43,186 nt of DNA from an uncultured Clostridia bacterium (GTDB taxonomy: Bacteria > Bacillota > Clostridia > TANB77 > CAG-508). The DNA lies in NCBI GenBank assembly GCA_944388765.1, contig CALXKA010000008.1, positions 1 through 43,186 on the forward strand. The letters are read 5' to 3'. The notes under the pieces were generated by a model. The model did not search any database. It had not been told where the DNA came from and worked only from the letters and a program-made list of their open reading frames with translations. This document shows, piece by piece, positions 30,101 to 37,318 of the stretch. Positions within the stretch are counted from its first letter, which is position 1; each line of letters begins with the position of its first letter. The position numbers and the translations under genes are program-made.

Positions 30101-32468
30101 AAAGAGTGCAAAGGTAACTATTAATAATGAATCTCATATTTATGAGTATAATGACAGATTTAATACAGAGAGTAAATATGGAAATGGGTATGGTTACCAA
30201 ATAGAAAATCTAGATGAAAAATTTAATGATGTAGGTGTAGCTTTCCAAGAAAAATATTCATCTATGACATATACAAGAGCATTATATGCATCTGACATTA
30301 AATATGAAGATGAAGATAGTTCAAAAGAACTTGAAGTAAAAGTTACATATAAAATAGGTGTTAGAAATAATTCTAATAGTATTAATGCAAACATTTATGA
30401 ATTACAAGATTATTTTGACAGTAAATATGAATTAGTAAATGTAGGAACAGATATTAATGAAGATGGAAGCATAAAAGAGGATACAGTTATAGATGGAATT
30501 AGAGCAGAAACATATGAAGAAAACGATGAATACCAAGCTATGACAATAAGATATAATGGTGATAATGAAGGAGAGGCTTTATTATCATTAAAACCACAGA
30601 CAGAAGGATATATATATGTCGAACTTAGAGTCAAAGAAGAAAATCTTATAGATATTGTAGATCGTGGAGTTGAAGTAAAACTAGATAATATTACAGAGAT
30701 AACTTCATATGGAAATACAGTTACAACTTCAACAGATGAGAATGGAAATATATTATCAGAAGAAAGCTATGCCGGAATTGACAAAGATTCTCAACCAGGA
30801 AACTTAGATATAAATGATAAAACTACATGGGAAGATGATACAGATAGAGGACCTGGATTATTGATAGTGCTACAAGAAACAAGAACTATATCTGGACAAG
30901 TATTCTTAGATGAAAGTGGAAATTTTGCATCAGGTGAAATAAGACAAGGAAATGGACAATTAGATGAAAATGAAACTGGTATTGAAGGAGTAATAGTTAG
31001 ACTAGTAAAAACAGATGGTCAGATAGCACAGATGTATACAGAAGAAGGATGGGTAGAAGCAACAACAATAACAGATGAAAACGGAGAATATATTTTACAA
31101 GGATTTATACCAGGAGATTATATATTAGCATATACATGGGGAGATAAGACTTACAAGGTTCAAGATTATAAATCAACAATAGTAAATAATGAAGCATGGA
31201 ATAGTAAAATTAATAATGATCAATGGTATAAAGATGAATTTAAGCAAAATTATAGCTCTGAATGGAACCAAGAAATTGGTCAAGAAATAAGAGTATCTGA
31301 TGCCATAGATAGTTATCAAGAAAGGGAAAATATTGATAATCAAATTACAGAAATAAATTATAGACAAAAACAAGAGATTGAAAATGCATATAGTGACAAT
31401 GTAGATGATGATAACGATTTGAAAACAAAGATAACAGCTACAACACCAAATCTTAAAGTTAATGTAGAATACGAAGCTAATATAACTAATATTAGAGATG
31501 AATATGAATCAGATGAAAATGGAGAATTGATTTTAAGCCAAAATGGGGAGATGACTACAAAGGATATCTTCAAAAATAATATTAGAAATATAGATTTTGG
31601 TTTAGTAGAAAGAGCAAGACAAGTATTATCATTAGATAAACACATAAGATCTGCAAAAATTACATTAGCAGATGGAAATATATTAGTAAATGCAGTTTTA
31701 GATGAAAATGGAAACTTAATAGATAAAGTTCAGTATGTAACTGTTGTACCAAAATCATCTGTAAATGGACAAGTAAGAATTGAAGTAGATCAAGAAATTA
31801 TTCAGAGTGCAAGATTAGAAATACAATATGATTTAAAAGTTACAAATATTAGTGAAGTAGAATATCAAACACAAGATTTTTATATGTATGGAAAAGGATA
31901 TGGAGAAAATGCAGAAAAATTAGTAACATTACAACCAGCACTTATAATAGATTATATGGATAATAATATAGCTACTGATATGGATCAAAATACTGATTGG
32001 GAAGTTAAACAAGATAGTGAAAAACAAGAATTAATTGATAGTGGAATACTATCAGAAGATTTAGAAGATACACTTAAAGGTACAAGTAGAGTTATGACGA
32101 CAGATTCATTAAAAGATACCATATTAAAACCAATTGGAGATAATAATGAAACAAGTGTAAATGTTCAATTAATAGGTTATAGATTATTATCTAGTAGTGA
32201 TGAAACATTTTTAGGAAATAATGCTGAGATTATAACTATTATTAGAAATAATGGTGGATCTACATTGATTACTACACCAGGTAACTATAATCCAAGTAAT
32301 ATAGGTACATCAGAACCTGATGATTCTATGTCAGAAGATATTTCTATTTTACCACCAACAGGATTAGAAACATATTATATATCATATATAATATTAGCAA
32401 TAAGTTCATTAGGAATATTAATATCAGGAATAGTTTTAATTAAAAAATTTGTATTAATAAAAAAATAA
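24105..32468 (+). CDS. A3-B3: 2787-residue natural fusion of an A-type and a B-type surface protein
   Basis: Start ATG follows GGGAGAAAA. Signal peptide 1-31 (KVFA cut). A half: lacks the NVEFDAYF domain of A1/A2, has the IYDGYIKSN region near 222, DUF11-like repeats, an Asn/Glu/Gly linker about 1024-1051, an SdrD-B-like domain about 1053-1152, the LDKYIS domain from 1189, then SIETG and a membrane segment (about 1362-1380). A basic stretch (KGKIKINPLKNKKIKN) and a second hydrophobic segment (about 1397-1415, ending SSNVYG) follow, as if the tail of an A protein ran into the signal peptide of a B protein. B half: YICGDAGKHLC (Cys1438), VGPYK near 1492, SpaA-like 1641-1755, GYVWEDI near 1760, INLGLKERE, acidic motif 2224-2247, second module from 2263, IDFGLVERARQ near 2497. 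It ends LPPTG (2749-2753), a genuine LPxTG motif, membrane segment and KK tail. Predicted topology: both halves outside with a membrane hairpin between. Confidence 0.8.
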   Translation: MQKTKIKRLLFLAFNIVLIFIILSGYTKVFAEEIVNNNEEDKAKALIELSISKYNNFNIEEKNSSLLQLDVKTGIEYKDNQNYGAIKKTTTLIKIPELNGELPERVEVIAESTKATNGQTNNISGNYSYDKEEGILQIIATNEGEEPYDQYDVLARDEYKVICIYGENVYTNQNEQRNVDIKAVVSEDLYNEEIGNITQTASLTQNVSENIGSIISSDIRTENIYDGYIKSNRAYGTSYETVYKETMNILVSYKDIGEKILVEQSNSWQNENNQTLNNIDNIVYKSTKISKEDMLNILGENGTIRVIAEDGSVLQEVNKDTQEAQTGIIEILYQENTENIKLEISTPIKEGIIRLQNDKVIKGTVTNLNAKKIITNEKISLSDQVVENIQKSTEIEGAKSNVKLEVNNNNLGNGITNNIVLTATLQSDSNEYNLFKNPVLRITLPSEVEKVVLGDVSILYGNGLNIAESYVVDNDNGDKEIIIRLEGEQSSYNIDTINNGTNVIIPANIILKNETISTQSTIKTSYTNEVFSTNSYVQESGNCEDITVNIVNTIISEEESNKEEILTSDESKNIENVQNSEIVNQELRKSGIELEVYAQIGNKKVENGDSIHTSEIIKYVINVKNTTDTTMNNVVINCQIPENTVYATVDRGSYFKEAYKYVEDPDLKEYTLIANTLEPGETNTGFYEVVVKDLEEGINEKEISNTVSASINDEIYDSVTLQNTLIKSDLDVYLKSYIGRDQKNSFVYYLDIKNLTNKTINNVKVESTEFQKEINVLNVYYYTFDEFLNQKFGTFENGKLEGTIPSIDPGETITIIIETEAYNFEDNVSEVPLKMSVLAYSDENDIYYSNENRRTAYPTYVTLKMSSDKEGEEVKYGEEVTYQLEIKNESKIRTTAHVYDYLPENLEGISLEYEAYHIQDDGYGETIYDIEQEANISYELEKVEKDLSQTVEGQANIDEYLEIPAGKTVVMAIKARTIDAIETVQVSNYATAERTEEEENEGIKTVTSNIVSFTLLSAYNNQGEENNNEGNNNNEGNQNGDDNNSGTGIVEPYSISGVAWLDANRDGKRDDTEQLLSGIQVKLYDANTQTIAKNENGETLRTTTNQQGSYVFNNVGNGNYWVLFEYDYSSYSLTAYQKSNVSSTLNSDTIAKNVSIDGIEKSVGMTDTLTIADSGLANIDMGLVSNSKFDLKLDKYISQVVVETSKGSKTYDYQNTQFAKVEIKAREITNSSITVKYTIVITNEGDTEGFATQIIDYIPEGFTFDANNNKTWSKGENGELVNTSLAGEFIAPGESRELTLTLNKSLTEDSTGSIINASEIGESRNASNLSDNDSTPGNKDSTEDDYSQAELLISIETGILTYTIIIIFTIVVLVLIILILKGKIKINPLKNKKIKNIFSLFMITGILGIVLSSNVYGFSARWNTSEIYHGSNGNNYICGDAGKHLCAVNDHYYSDYGSRTNSSTSSSSSTLKTLTLTKNTSSIDTIALNDNYNLVGPYKLMSNCTESSITAVSIKYTQNGKVKESTNKNLIVDSKGNSLNLNMKRNSYYSFYIKTNVNVEAINSLKIYVTVKNAKSTTTTTKYKLIHACTGVGSGAHHNGSGETVYPTAGGTQRMKTYGYHTSSSTSYSSVTGTATFGEVKIKGRLVIKKTDPDMNGSGKPLQGIGFTLRMTSGKYADQYVTVDKNGNAVYQSSVATLKTNKNGEIKINLLEAGKYELIETVNPYYGYEKLPKVINNNINIRNGGKTTLNIENKRKYVKFSGYVWEDIAWDDGKNSLVNELYQDISDDVNDKLLENVVVRLRDKNGNIVTFKDANGNNLQQIQTDANGKYVLWDVEIDRLDELYIEFIYNGMSYTNVKYTLDKANGNKAGEGQNRTNYNNDYSVIVKDGTLDENGESTYTLKYEQSDYKSEIIYNTQSESKLQYGYDGQSYPIYGTDSNFLISATTQNAYRNTQNGKEGYLDDIMSEEDIRKNAVTEVENINLGLKERERPDLSVVKDLKSAKVTINNESHIYEYNDRFNTESKYGNGYGYQIENLDEKFNDVGVAFQEKYSSMTYTRALYASDIKYEDEDSSKELEVKVTYKIGVRNNSNSINANIYELQDYFDSKYELVNVGTDINEDGSIKEDTVIDGIRAETYEENDEYQAMTIRYNGDNEGEALLSLKPQTEGYIYVELRVKEENLIDIVDRGVEVKLDNITEITSYGNTVTTSTDENGNILSEESYAGIDKDSQPGNLDINDKTTWEDDTDRGPGLLIVLQETRTISGQVFLDESGNFASGEIRQGNGQLDENETGIEGVIVRLVKTDGQIAQMYTEEGWVEATTITDENGEYILQGFIPGDYILAYTWGDKTYKVQDYKSTIVNNEAWNSKINNDQWYKDEFKQNYSSEWNQEIGQEIRVSDAIDSYQERENIDNQITEINYRQKQEIENAYSDNVDDDNDLKTKITATTPNLKVNVEYEANITNIRDEYESDENGELILSQNGEMTTKDIFKNNIRNIDFGLVERARQVLSLDKHIRSAKITLADGNILVNAVLDENGNLIDKVQYVTVVPKSSVNGQVRIEVDQEIIQSARLEIQYDLKVTNISEVEYQTQDFYMYGKGYGENAEKLVTLQPALIIDYMDNNIATDMDQNTDWEVKQDSEKQELIDSGILSEDLEDTLKGTSRVMTTDSLKDTILKPIGDNNETSVNVQLIGYRLLSSSDETFLGNNAEIITIIRNNGGSTLITTPGNYNPSNIGTSEPDDSMSEDISILPPTGLETYYISYIILAISSLGILISGIVLIKKFVLIKK

Positions 32469-32487
32469 AATAAATAATTTAGAATAC

Positions 32488-32516
32488 AAAGCTACTAAAA
32501 TATTTTTGGTAGCTTT
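32488..32516 (+). terminator. Terminator of A3-B3
   Basis: AAAGCTACTAAAA (32488-32500) pairs with TTTTGGTAGCTTT (32504-32516), one T-G pair, loop TAT; AT-rich sequence follows. It closes the surface-protein island. Confidence 0.7.
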
Positions 32517-32543
32517 AATAATTTTATATATTTTATTGCTTTT

Positions 32544-32550
32544 TTCGACG
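32544..32550 (-). promoter_or_regulatory. Possible Spo0A box upstream of spoIIE
   Basis: TTCGACG reads CGTCGAA on the minus strand, one base off the 0A-box core TGTCGAA. spoIIE is a Spo0A-activated gene in Bacillus and Clostridium. The site is 164 bases before the start codon, and no clear -35/-10 pair was identified in the region, so this is tentative. Confidence 0.3.
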
Positions 32551-32713
32551 TTCTGTAATAAAATAAAAAACATAAAAAGAGTTAATAAATTGTATAAGAT
32601 AAAAATATAAATAAAAATGTAAAAAACTTTTTTGTATTAGCTTACCAAAAAAGACAAAAACCACAAAGGACAAGTAGTAAAATAAGCTTATCAAAATTAA
32701 AGAGGTGGTAAGG

Positions 32714-35149
32714 ATGTTTCAAAATATAAATGTAGATGCAATAAATATAGAAGATGATAAAAAAGAAAAGTTAAATAAGCTTAATATTTTTTCAAATGTG
32801 TTTTCTAAAAAGAATATTTTAATATATATAGTATCTTTTTTAGTGTCGATGGTTGGAATAGGTGGAAACTTTTCAATTTTTAGTATTAGTATATTAGGTG
32901 CTTGTTTAGCATCTTCTGTTCCAGTTTTGGGTATATTAATATTAACATTAGTAGCAAATGCAATAAAATATGGTGCTAGTGGAGCACTAGAATATTTTTT
33001 AACGACTTTGGTATTAATTGTTACTTTATTTTTAATAAAACCAAGATATAATGAAAATGAGAAAAATGAGAAGATTAAAATTGGTAAAAATGTTTTTATA
33101 TCAACTATATTAATACAAATAATTCAATATGCTATGTCAGGATTTACTCTTTATGATGTTTTATTTGGAATTACTATATCTATAATTGCATTAGTGTTTT
33201 ATAAGATATTTGTAAATTCTGTTGTGGTATTACAGGATTTTAGAGAAAAAAAGGCATTTTCAATAGAAGAAGTAATGGGAGCCAGTTTATTACTTGCAAT
33301 TTCAGTTGGAGCATTTGGAGATTTTAATATAGTAGGATTTAATCTAAGAAATATATTAAGTATATTTATTGTAATGGTATTGGGATGGAAAAATGGAATA
33401 TTAGTTGGAACTACATCAGGAGTAACAATTGGTGTGACATTAGGAGTAATAACAGGATCAGAACCAATTATGATTGCAGCCTATGCAATTTCAGGAATGC
33501 TTGCTGGTATATTTAGCCGCTTAGGAAAAATAGGAGTAATAGTAGGATTTGCATTAGGAAATATTTTGCTTGCATATGTTTCTAACGGTTATACTGTTGA
33601 ATTAATTCATTTTAAAGAAATATTAGTAGCTTCAATAGGTTTACTTGCTTTGCCTAAGAGTTTTCAAATAAATTTAGAAGAACTTATAGGGAATTCAAAA
33701 TTTTTACCTGTTGTTCCAAATGGGGCATTAAATAAAAGTAAGCAAGTTGCTGAGAACTTGACACATGTTTCAGAAGCTATTAAAGAAATGGCAACTTCTT
33801 ATCGTGGAGTTGAAGATAGTGAGATAAAAATACAAAATGAAATAGATTCTAATAGAAAAATATTTGTAACAGAGCTATTAAATAATCTTGAATCATATAA
33901 AGATAATATGTTATATGATGATTTATCAAATCCGGAGGGTGAGATAGTAAAAGAGATATTTGAATATTTGGTAGATAAACAAGAAATAGATAGAAAAGCT
34001 TTATTAGAAATATTTGCAAAATGTAATAGTTATATAGTAGGTTTTGATGATAAGGACATAAGTAGATATTTAGAAGATAATATTTCTCAAATAATTCATG
34101 TAATAAATATATCATATAAAGTTAGTAAAAATGACTTTATCTGGATAAAAAAAGTTGAACAAAACAAAAAGAATATGGGGAAACAATTGACAGAGGTTTC
34201 AAAGGCTATTAAAAATATGGCAAAAGATTTAGAAGAAGAAACTGAAAAAGAAAAAGATTTTCAAAATGAAAAGATGCAGATTATAGAACTTTTAAAACAA
34301 AAAGATATACCAGTAGAAGAAATTTCTATTAACAAAGCAGATAGATTTTTTGTAACGATATATGCAAGAGAAATACTAGAAACTGCAAAATTGGAGTTGA
34401 TCCAAAAGTTAATTTCGCAAGTGCTAAATGAAAAAATAGTATTAAATGATGAAGCAAGTTTAGGAACAAGATATTTATATTTATCAGATGATAAATATGA
34501 AATGGCAATAGGAAATAGTATGGCGACAAAATCAAAAAGCGAAGTTACAGGAGATAGTATATTAAATATAAGATTAAAAGATGGAAAATATTTAGTTGCA
34601 TTAAGTGATGGAATGGGCACAGGAACACAAGCAAGAAAAAGTAGTATGCAAGCATTAAAACTATTAGAAAATCTATTATTGTCTGGATTTGATAAAAAAA
34701 CATCGTTAAATTTGATAAATTCAGCATTAATAAATCAAAATGAGGAAACATTTGCAACATTGGATATAGCTATTGTTGATTTATATAAAGGTAATATAGA
34801 GTTTATAAAAAGTGCAGCATGTCCATCATATATAAAAAATAATAGAAGAGTACAAATAATAAAAGCAAATTCATTACCAACTGGTGTAGTTGAAAAAGGG
34901 AATATACAAACACTTGATTATGACTTGAACTCAGGAGATATATTGCTTATGTGTACAGATGGAATTTTAGATGCAAATATAGAATACAAGAATAAAGAAT
35001 TATGGTTAAGATATTTATTAGAAGATATAGAAACAAATAATACTCAAAAAATAGCAGATTTAATATTAAATGAAGCAATAGATAATAACTTTGGGGTAAT
35101 AAAAGACGATATGAGTGTAATAGTATGTAAATTTATAAAAAGGGATTAG
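32714..35149 (+). CDS. spoIIE: Stage II sporulation protein E (SpoIIE), PP2C-type serine phosphatase
   Basis: 811 residues, close to the usual ~820. ATG 32714 chosen because GAGGTGG (32702-32708) is five bases upstream; a GTG at 32705 overlaps that site. The N-terminal third holds about ten hydrophobic segments (35-310), the middle is a charged regulatory region, and the C-terminus is a PP2C/SpoIIE domain with LSDGMGTG (Asp632), CTDGILD (Asp749) and KDDMSVIV (Asp798, Asp799), the acidic metal-binding residues. In known sporulators SpoIIE dephosphorylates SpoIIAA at the asymmetric septum, releasing sigma-F in the forespore. It is separated from the surface island by a terminator and is followed by its own terminator, so it is probably monocistronic. 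It shows that the organism belongs to a sporulating lineage. Confidence 0.93.
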   Translation: MFQNINVDAINIEDDKKEKLNKLNIFSNVFSKKNILIYIVSFLVSMVGIGGNFSIFSISILGACLASSVPVLGILILTLVANAIKYGASGALEYFLTTLVLIVTLFLIKPRYNENEKNEKIKIGKNVFISTILIQIIQYAMSGFTLYDVLFGITISIIALVFYKIFVNSVVVLQDFREKKAFSIEEVMGASLLLAISVGAFGDFNIVGFNLRNILSIFIVMVLGWKNGILVGTTSGVTIGVTLGVITGSEPIMIAAYAISGMLAGIFSRLGKIGVIVGFALGNILLAYVSNGYTVELIHFKEILVASIGLLALPKSFQINLEELIGNSKFLPVVPNGALNKSKQVAENLTHVSEAIKEMATSYRGVEDSEIKIQNEIDSNRKIFVTELLNNLESYKDNMLYDDLSNPEGEIVKEIFEYLVDKQEIDRKALLEIFAKCNSYIVGFDDKDISRYLEDNISQIIHVINISYKVSKNDFIWIKKVEQNKKNMGKQLTEVSKAIKNMAKDLEEETEKEKDFQNEKMQIIELLKQKDIPVEEISINKADRFFVTIYAREILETAKLELIQKLISQVLNEKIVLNDEASLGTRYLYLSDDKYEMAIGNSMATKSKSEVTGDSILNIRLKDGKYLVALSDGMGTGTQARKSSMQALKLLENLLLSGFDKKTSLNLINSALINQNEETFATLDIAIVDLYKGNIEFIKSAACPSYIKNNRRVQIIKANSLPTGVVEKGNIQTLDYDLNSGDILLMCTDGILDANIEYKNKELWLRYLLEDIETNNTQKIADLILNEAIDNNFGVIKDDMSVIVCKFIKRD

Positions 35150-35170
35150 ATTTTTTCTAATTCCTTTTTA
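35137..35170 (+). terminator. Terminator overlapping the end of spoIIE
   Basis: AAAAGGGATTAGA (35138-35150) pairs with TCTAATTCCTTTT (35156-35168), with one G-T pair and a T loop; T-rich 3' arm. The stem includes the stop codon TAG (35147-35149). Confidence 0.65.
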
Positions 35171-35188
35171 TAAGAAATCAGAATTAAA

Positions 35189-35212
35189 AAGCTAACTTTA
35201 TTAAATTAGCTT
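35189..35212 (+). terminator. Second small hairpin after spoIIE
   Basis: AAGCTAA (35189-35195) pairs with TTAGCTT (35206-35212). There is no T tract; it may be a back-up terminator or a chance fold. Confidence 0.3.
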
Positions 35213-35298
35213 ATACATGAGATATAACTTGATCTCTATTATTTGTTTTGATATACTTTTATTAAATTAGTATTTTGAATACAAATGAGGAGGATATC

Positions 35299-35816
35299 AT
35301 AAATAAAAAGATTAAAACAGTTTTATTTTTTTTAGTGTTGCTTATAATATTAGCAGTTATTATTTTCTTTGTAGTTAATATATAAATAATTCAAAAAATT
35401 CTACACAGCCAATACAAGATAATCAAATAAATTCTAGTGATACAATTAATTCAAAAGTAATAAATATCCAAAGCACAACAGAAAATCCAATACAAATGGA
35501 TGATATTGAGGCTACAAATATTGAAATAATATACAACCAAGGAGAATTACAAGTATCTACCACATTAAAAAATAATTCTTCTGAAACACTTAATGGATTT
35601 TTTATTGAAATTGGTTTATTAGATGAAAATGCTAATACAGTTTCAACTATTGCTCAAAATTCAGAAGAAACAATTGAACCAAATCAAGAAATTACTATAA
35701 TTAATAATGTTGTTGGATTTGATGAACAAACTAATATTGTAAACGCAAAGATAGTTTCAATAGAAAAAAATACAATTCAAGATACAATTGATAATTCGTT
35801 TGAGATTATAGAATAA
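35299..35816 (+). pseudogene. Decayed small membrane-anchored FxLYD-like protein gene
   Basis: A good ribosome-binding site GAGGAGG (35287-35293) is followed five bases later by ATA, not ATG, at 35299. From there the frame reads NKKIKTVLFFLVLLIILAVI, an N-terminal membrane segment, and stops at the TAA in TATATAAATA (35386). The following sequence (NNSKNSTQPIQDNQINSS, then IEIIYNQGELQVSTTLKNN and PNQEITI) is in another frame and ends at 35816. One extra TA in the TATATA run, or one lost base, explains the shift. The extracellular half matches the pattern of FxLYD-type modules, as in the protein at 12728. The ATG at 35496 has no ribosome-binding site. Both lesions together suggest a true pseudogene. 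Confidence 0.6.
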
Positions 35817-35837
35817 TCAATATATTAGGATGATTAC

Positions 35838-35852
35838 TAGTATGTAAATTTA
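35838..35852 (+). repeat. 15-bp copy of the spoIIE 3' end
   Basis: TAGTATGTAAATTTA here is identical to 35121-35135 inside the last codons of spoIIE. In one frame the surrounding bases read LVCKFKER, close to the SpoIIE tail VIVCKFIKR, so it may be the scar of a duplication flanking the decayed gene. Confidence 0.45.
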
Positions 35853-35910
35853 AAGAGAGAGTTTAAAAATTGAAAAGCTAAATTTTTATGTAAAAAAATA
35901 ACTATGATAT

Positions 35911-35950
35911 TTTGTCAAGTTGTTTTTTTATGCAAAAATAACTTGACAAA
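35911..35950. repeat. 17-bp inverted repeat overlapping a promoter
   Basis: Arms 35911-35927 and 35934-35950 (TTTGTCAAGTTGTTTTT and AAAAATAACTTGACAAA) are complementary except for one G-T pair, with a 6-base loop. The right arm contains the -35 box of the following promoter. It could be an operator, or a terminator hairpin in RNA read from upstream. Confidence 0.75.
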
Positions 35951-35971
35951 CTATGTTTTTTAAAATATAAT
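35943..35971 (+). promoter_or_regulatory. Consensus promoter of the DUF4143-type ATPase gene
   Basis: TTGACA (35943-35948), 17-base spacer, TATAAT (35966-35971): a perfect sigma-A match only 17 bases before the ATG, so the transcript leader would be very short. The -35 lies inside the inverted repeat, so a repressor binding that repeat would block it. Confidence 0.8.
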
Positions 35972-35988
35972 ATTTATAGGTGATAAAT

Positions 35989-37185
35989 ATGTTAAAAAGA
36001 AGAATATATCTAGAAAAAATTAGAGAGTTTTATGATAGTAATTTAATTAAAATTTTAGTTGGAATACGTAGATGCGGAAAATCCATAATATTAGAGCAAA
36101 TTGCTCAGGAACTGAGAGAAAGAGGGATAGAAGAAGATCATATTATTTATGTGAATTTTGAATTTATTGAATTTGAAAATTTAATAGATTATAAAGAGTT
36201 AAATAAATATATAAAAGAGAAAATAAAAGATGATAAATTATACTATTTATTTTTTGATGAAATACAAAATGTAAACAATTTTGAAAAAGTTATAAATTCA
36301 CTAAGAGCTTCACAAAATGTCAGCATATTTATAACTGGATCTAACAGTAGATTATTATCAGAGGAATTATCTACTGTTCTTTCTGGAAGGTATGTAAGTT
36401 TTAAAATTAATCCATTATCTTATAAGGAAGTTTTACAATTATTAGGGAAAAATGAATCGACAAATGAAATCTTTGAGGACTATATGAAATGGGGAAGTCT
36501 TCCAAATAGATTTGAATTTAAAAAAGAAGATGCAATAAAAAATTATTTATATGGAGTTTTTGATTCTATTATATTAAGAGATGTGGTAGAAAGATTAAAA
36601 ATAAGAGATACATCTCTATTTAACCTGATTTTACAATACATAGTTGATACAATAGGAAGAGAATTTTCTGCTGAAAATATTATGAATTTTCTTAGAAATG
36701 AAGGTAGAGAAGTTTCTACATTAACAATATATTCATATTTAGAAGCTCTTTGTAAGGCACTATTAATAAGGAAAATTTATAGATATGATGTACATGGAAA
36801 AGCTGTTTTAAAGACATTGAACAAATATTATGTTACAGATCTAGGGATTGCCCAAATAAAAAATAGTAGTAATGAAATCGACAAATCTTATGCAATAGAA
36901 AATATTGTTTGTAATGAATTAATTATTAAAGGATATGATGTTTTTACTGGTAAAACTAAAAAAGGTGAAATAGATTTTGTTGCAACTAAGCCTAACAAGA
37001 AAATATATATTCAGGTTGCATTTAGTATACCTAATGAAGATACTAAAAATAGAGAATTTGGGGCATATAATAATATTAAAGATAACTATCCCAAATATGT
37101 AATTACATTAGATAAATTATCATATGAATATAATGGGATAAAACATGTTAATTTAATAGATTTTCTTTTAGATGAAAACTTTTAG
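35989..37185 (+). CDS. AAA-family ATPase with DUF4143-type C-terminal domain
   Basis: 398 residues from ATG 35989 (AGGTG 35978-35982); a GTG at 35980 lies within that site. Walker A GIRRCGKS (25-32), Walker B LFFDEIQ (Asp90, Glu91), then FITGSNS as the sensor strand and LSGRY. The C-terminal part has the DUF4143 pattern: SAENIMNFLRNEG, SYLEALCKALLIRKI, YYVTDLGIAQ, IENIVCNEL and KKGEIDFVAT followed by IYIQVA, a PD-(D/E)xK-like core. Members are very common in anaerobes, often as scattered, transferred genes; their biological role is not established. It is transcribed alone, between a promoter and a strong terminator, and looks like a self-contained accessory gene. Confidence 0.88.
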   Translation: MLKRRIYLEKIREFYDSNLIKILVGIRRCGKSIILEQIAQELRERGIEEDHIIYVNFEFIEFENLIDYKELNKYIKEKIKDDKLYYLFFDEIQNVNNFEKVINSLRASQNVSIFITGSNSRLLSEELSTVLSGRYVSFKINPLSYKEVLQLLGKNESTNEIFEDYMKWGSLPNRFEFKKEDAIKNYLYGVFDSIILRDVVERLKIRDTSLFNLILQYIVDTIGREFSAENIMNFLRNEGREVSTLTIYSYLEALCKALLIRKIYRYDVHGKAVLKTLNKYYVTDLGIAQIKNSSNEIDKSYAIENIVCNELIIKGYDVFTGKTKKGEIDFVATKPNKKIYIQVAFSIPNEDTKNREFGAYNNIKDNYPKYVITLDKLSYEYNGIKHVNLIDFLLDENF

Positions 37186-37209
37186 TATAACAAGTCATAA
37201 TTTTTAGAT

Positions 37210-37258
37210 GAAGAATATTTTATAATTTGTTAAATTGTAAAATATTCTTCTATATTTT
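37210..37258 (+). terminator. Strong terminator after the ATPase gene
   Basis: GAAGAATATTTTATAATTT (37210-37228) pairs with AAATTGTAAAATATTCTTC (37232-37250), one T-G pair, loop GTT, followed by a T-rich stretch. Confidence 0.8.
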
Positions 37259-37261
37259 CTA

Positions 37262-37290
37262 TTGTGCTAAATATAAATTTATGATATAGT
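37262..37290 (+). promoter_or_regulatory. Probable promoter of the WG-repeat to tatD operon
   Basis: TTGTGC (37262-37267), 17-base spacer, TATAGT (37285-37290), 28 bases before the TTG start. The four following genes are spaced 15-45 bases apart without a terminator between them. Confidence 0.5.
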
Positions 37291-37318
37291 ATAATTGCTA
37301 GAAAAGGAGGCAAATATT

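Noticed and set aside
605..32468. A sortase or pilus-assembly gene within the surface island
   Set aside because: No ORF shows a sortase TLxTC motif or a pilus ATPase/prepilin peptidase signature; these must be elsewhere if present.
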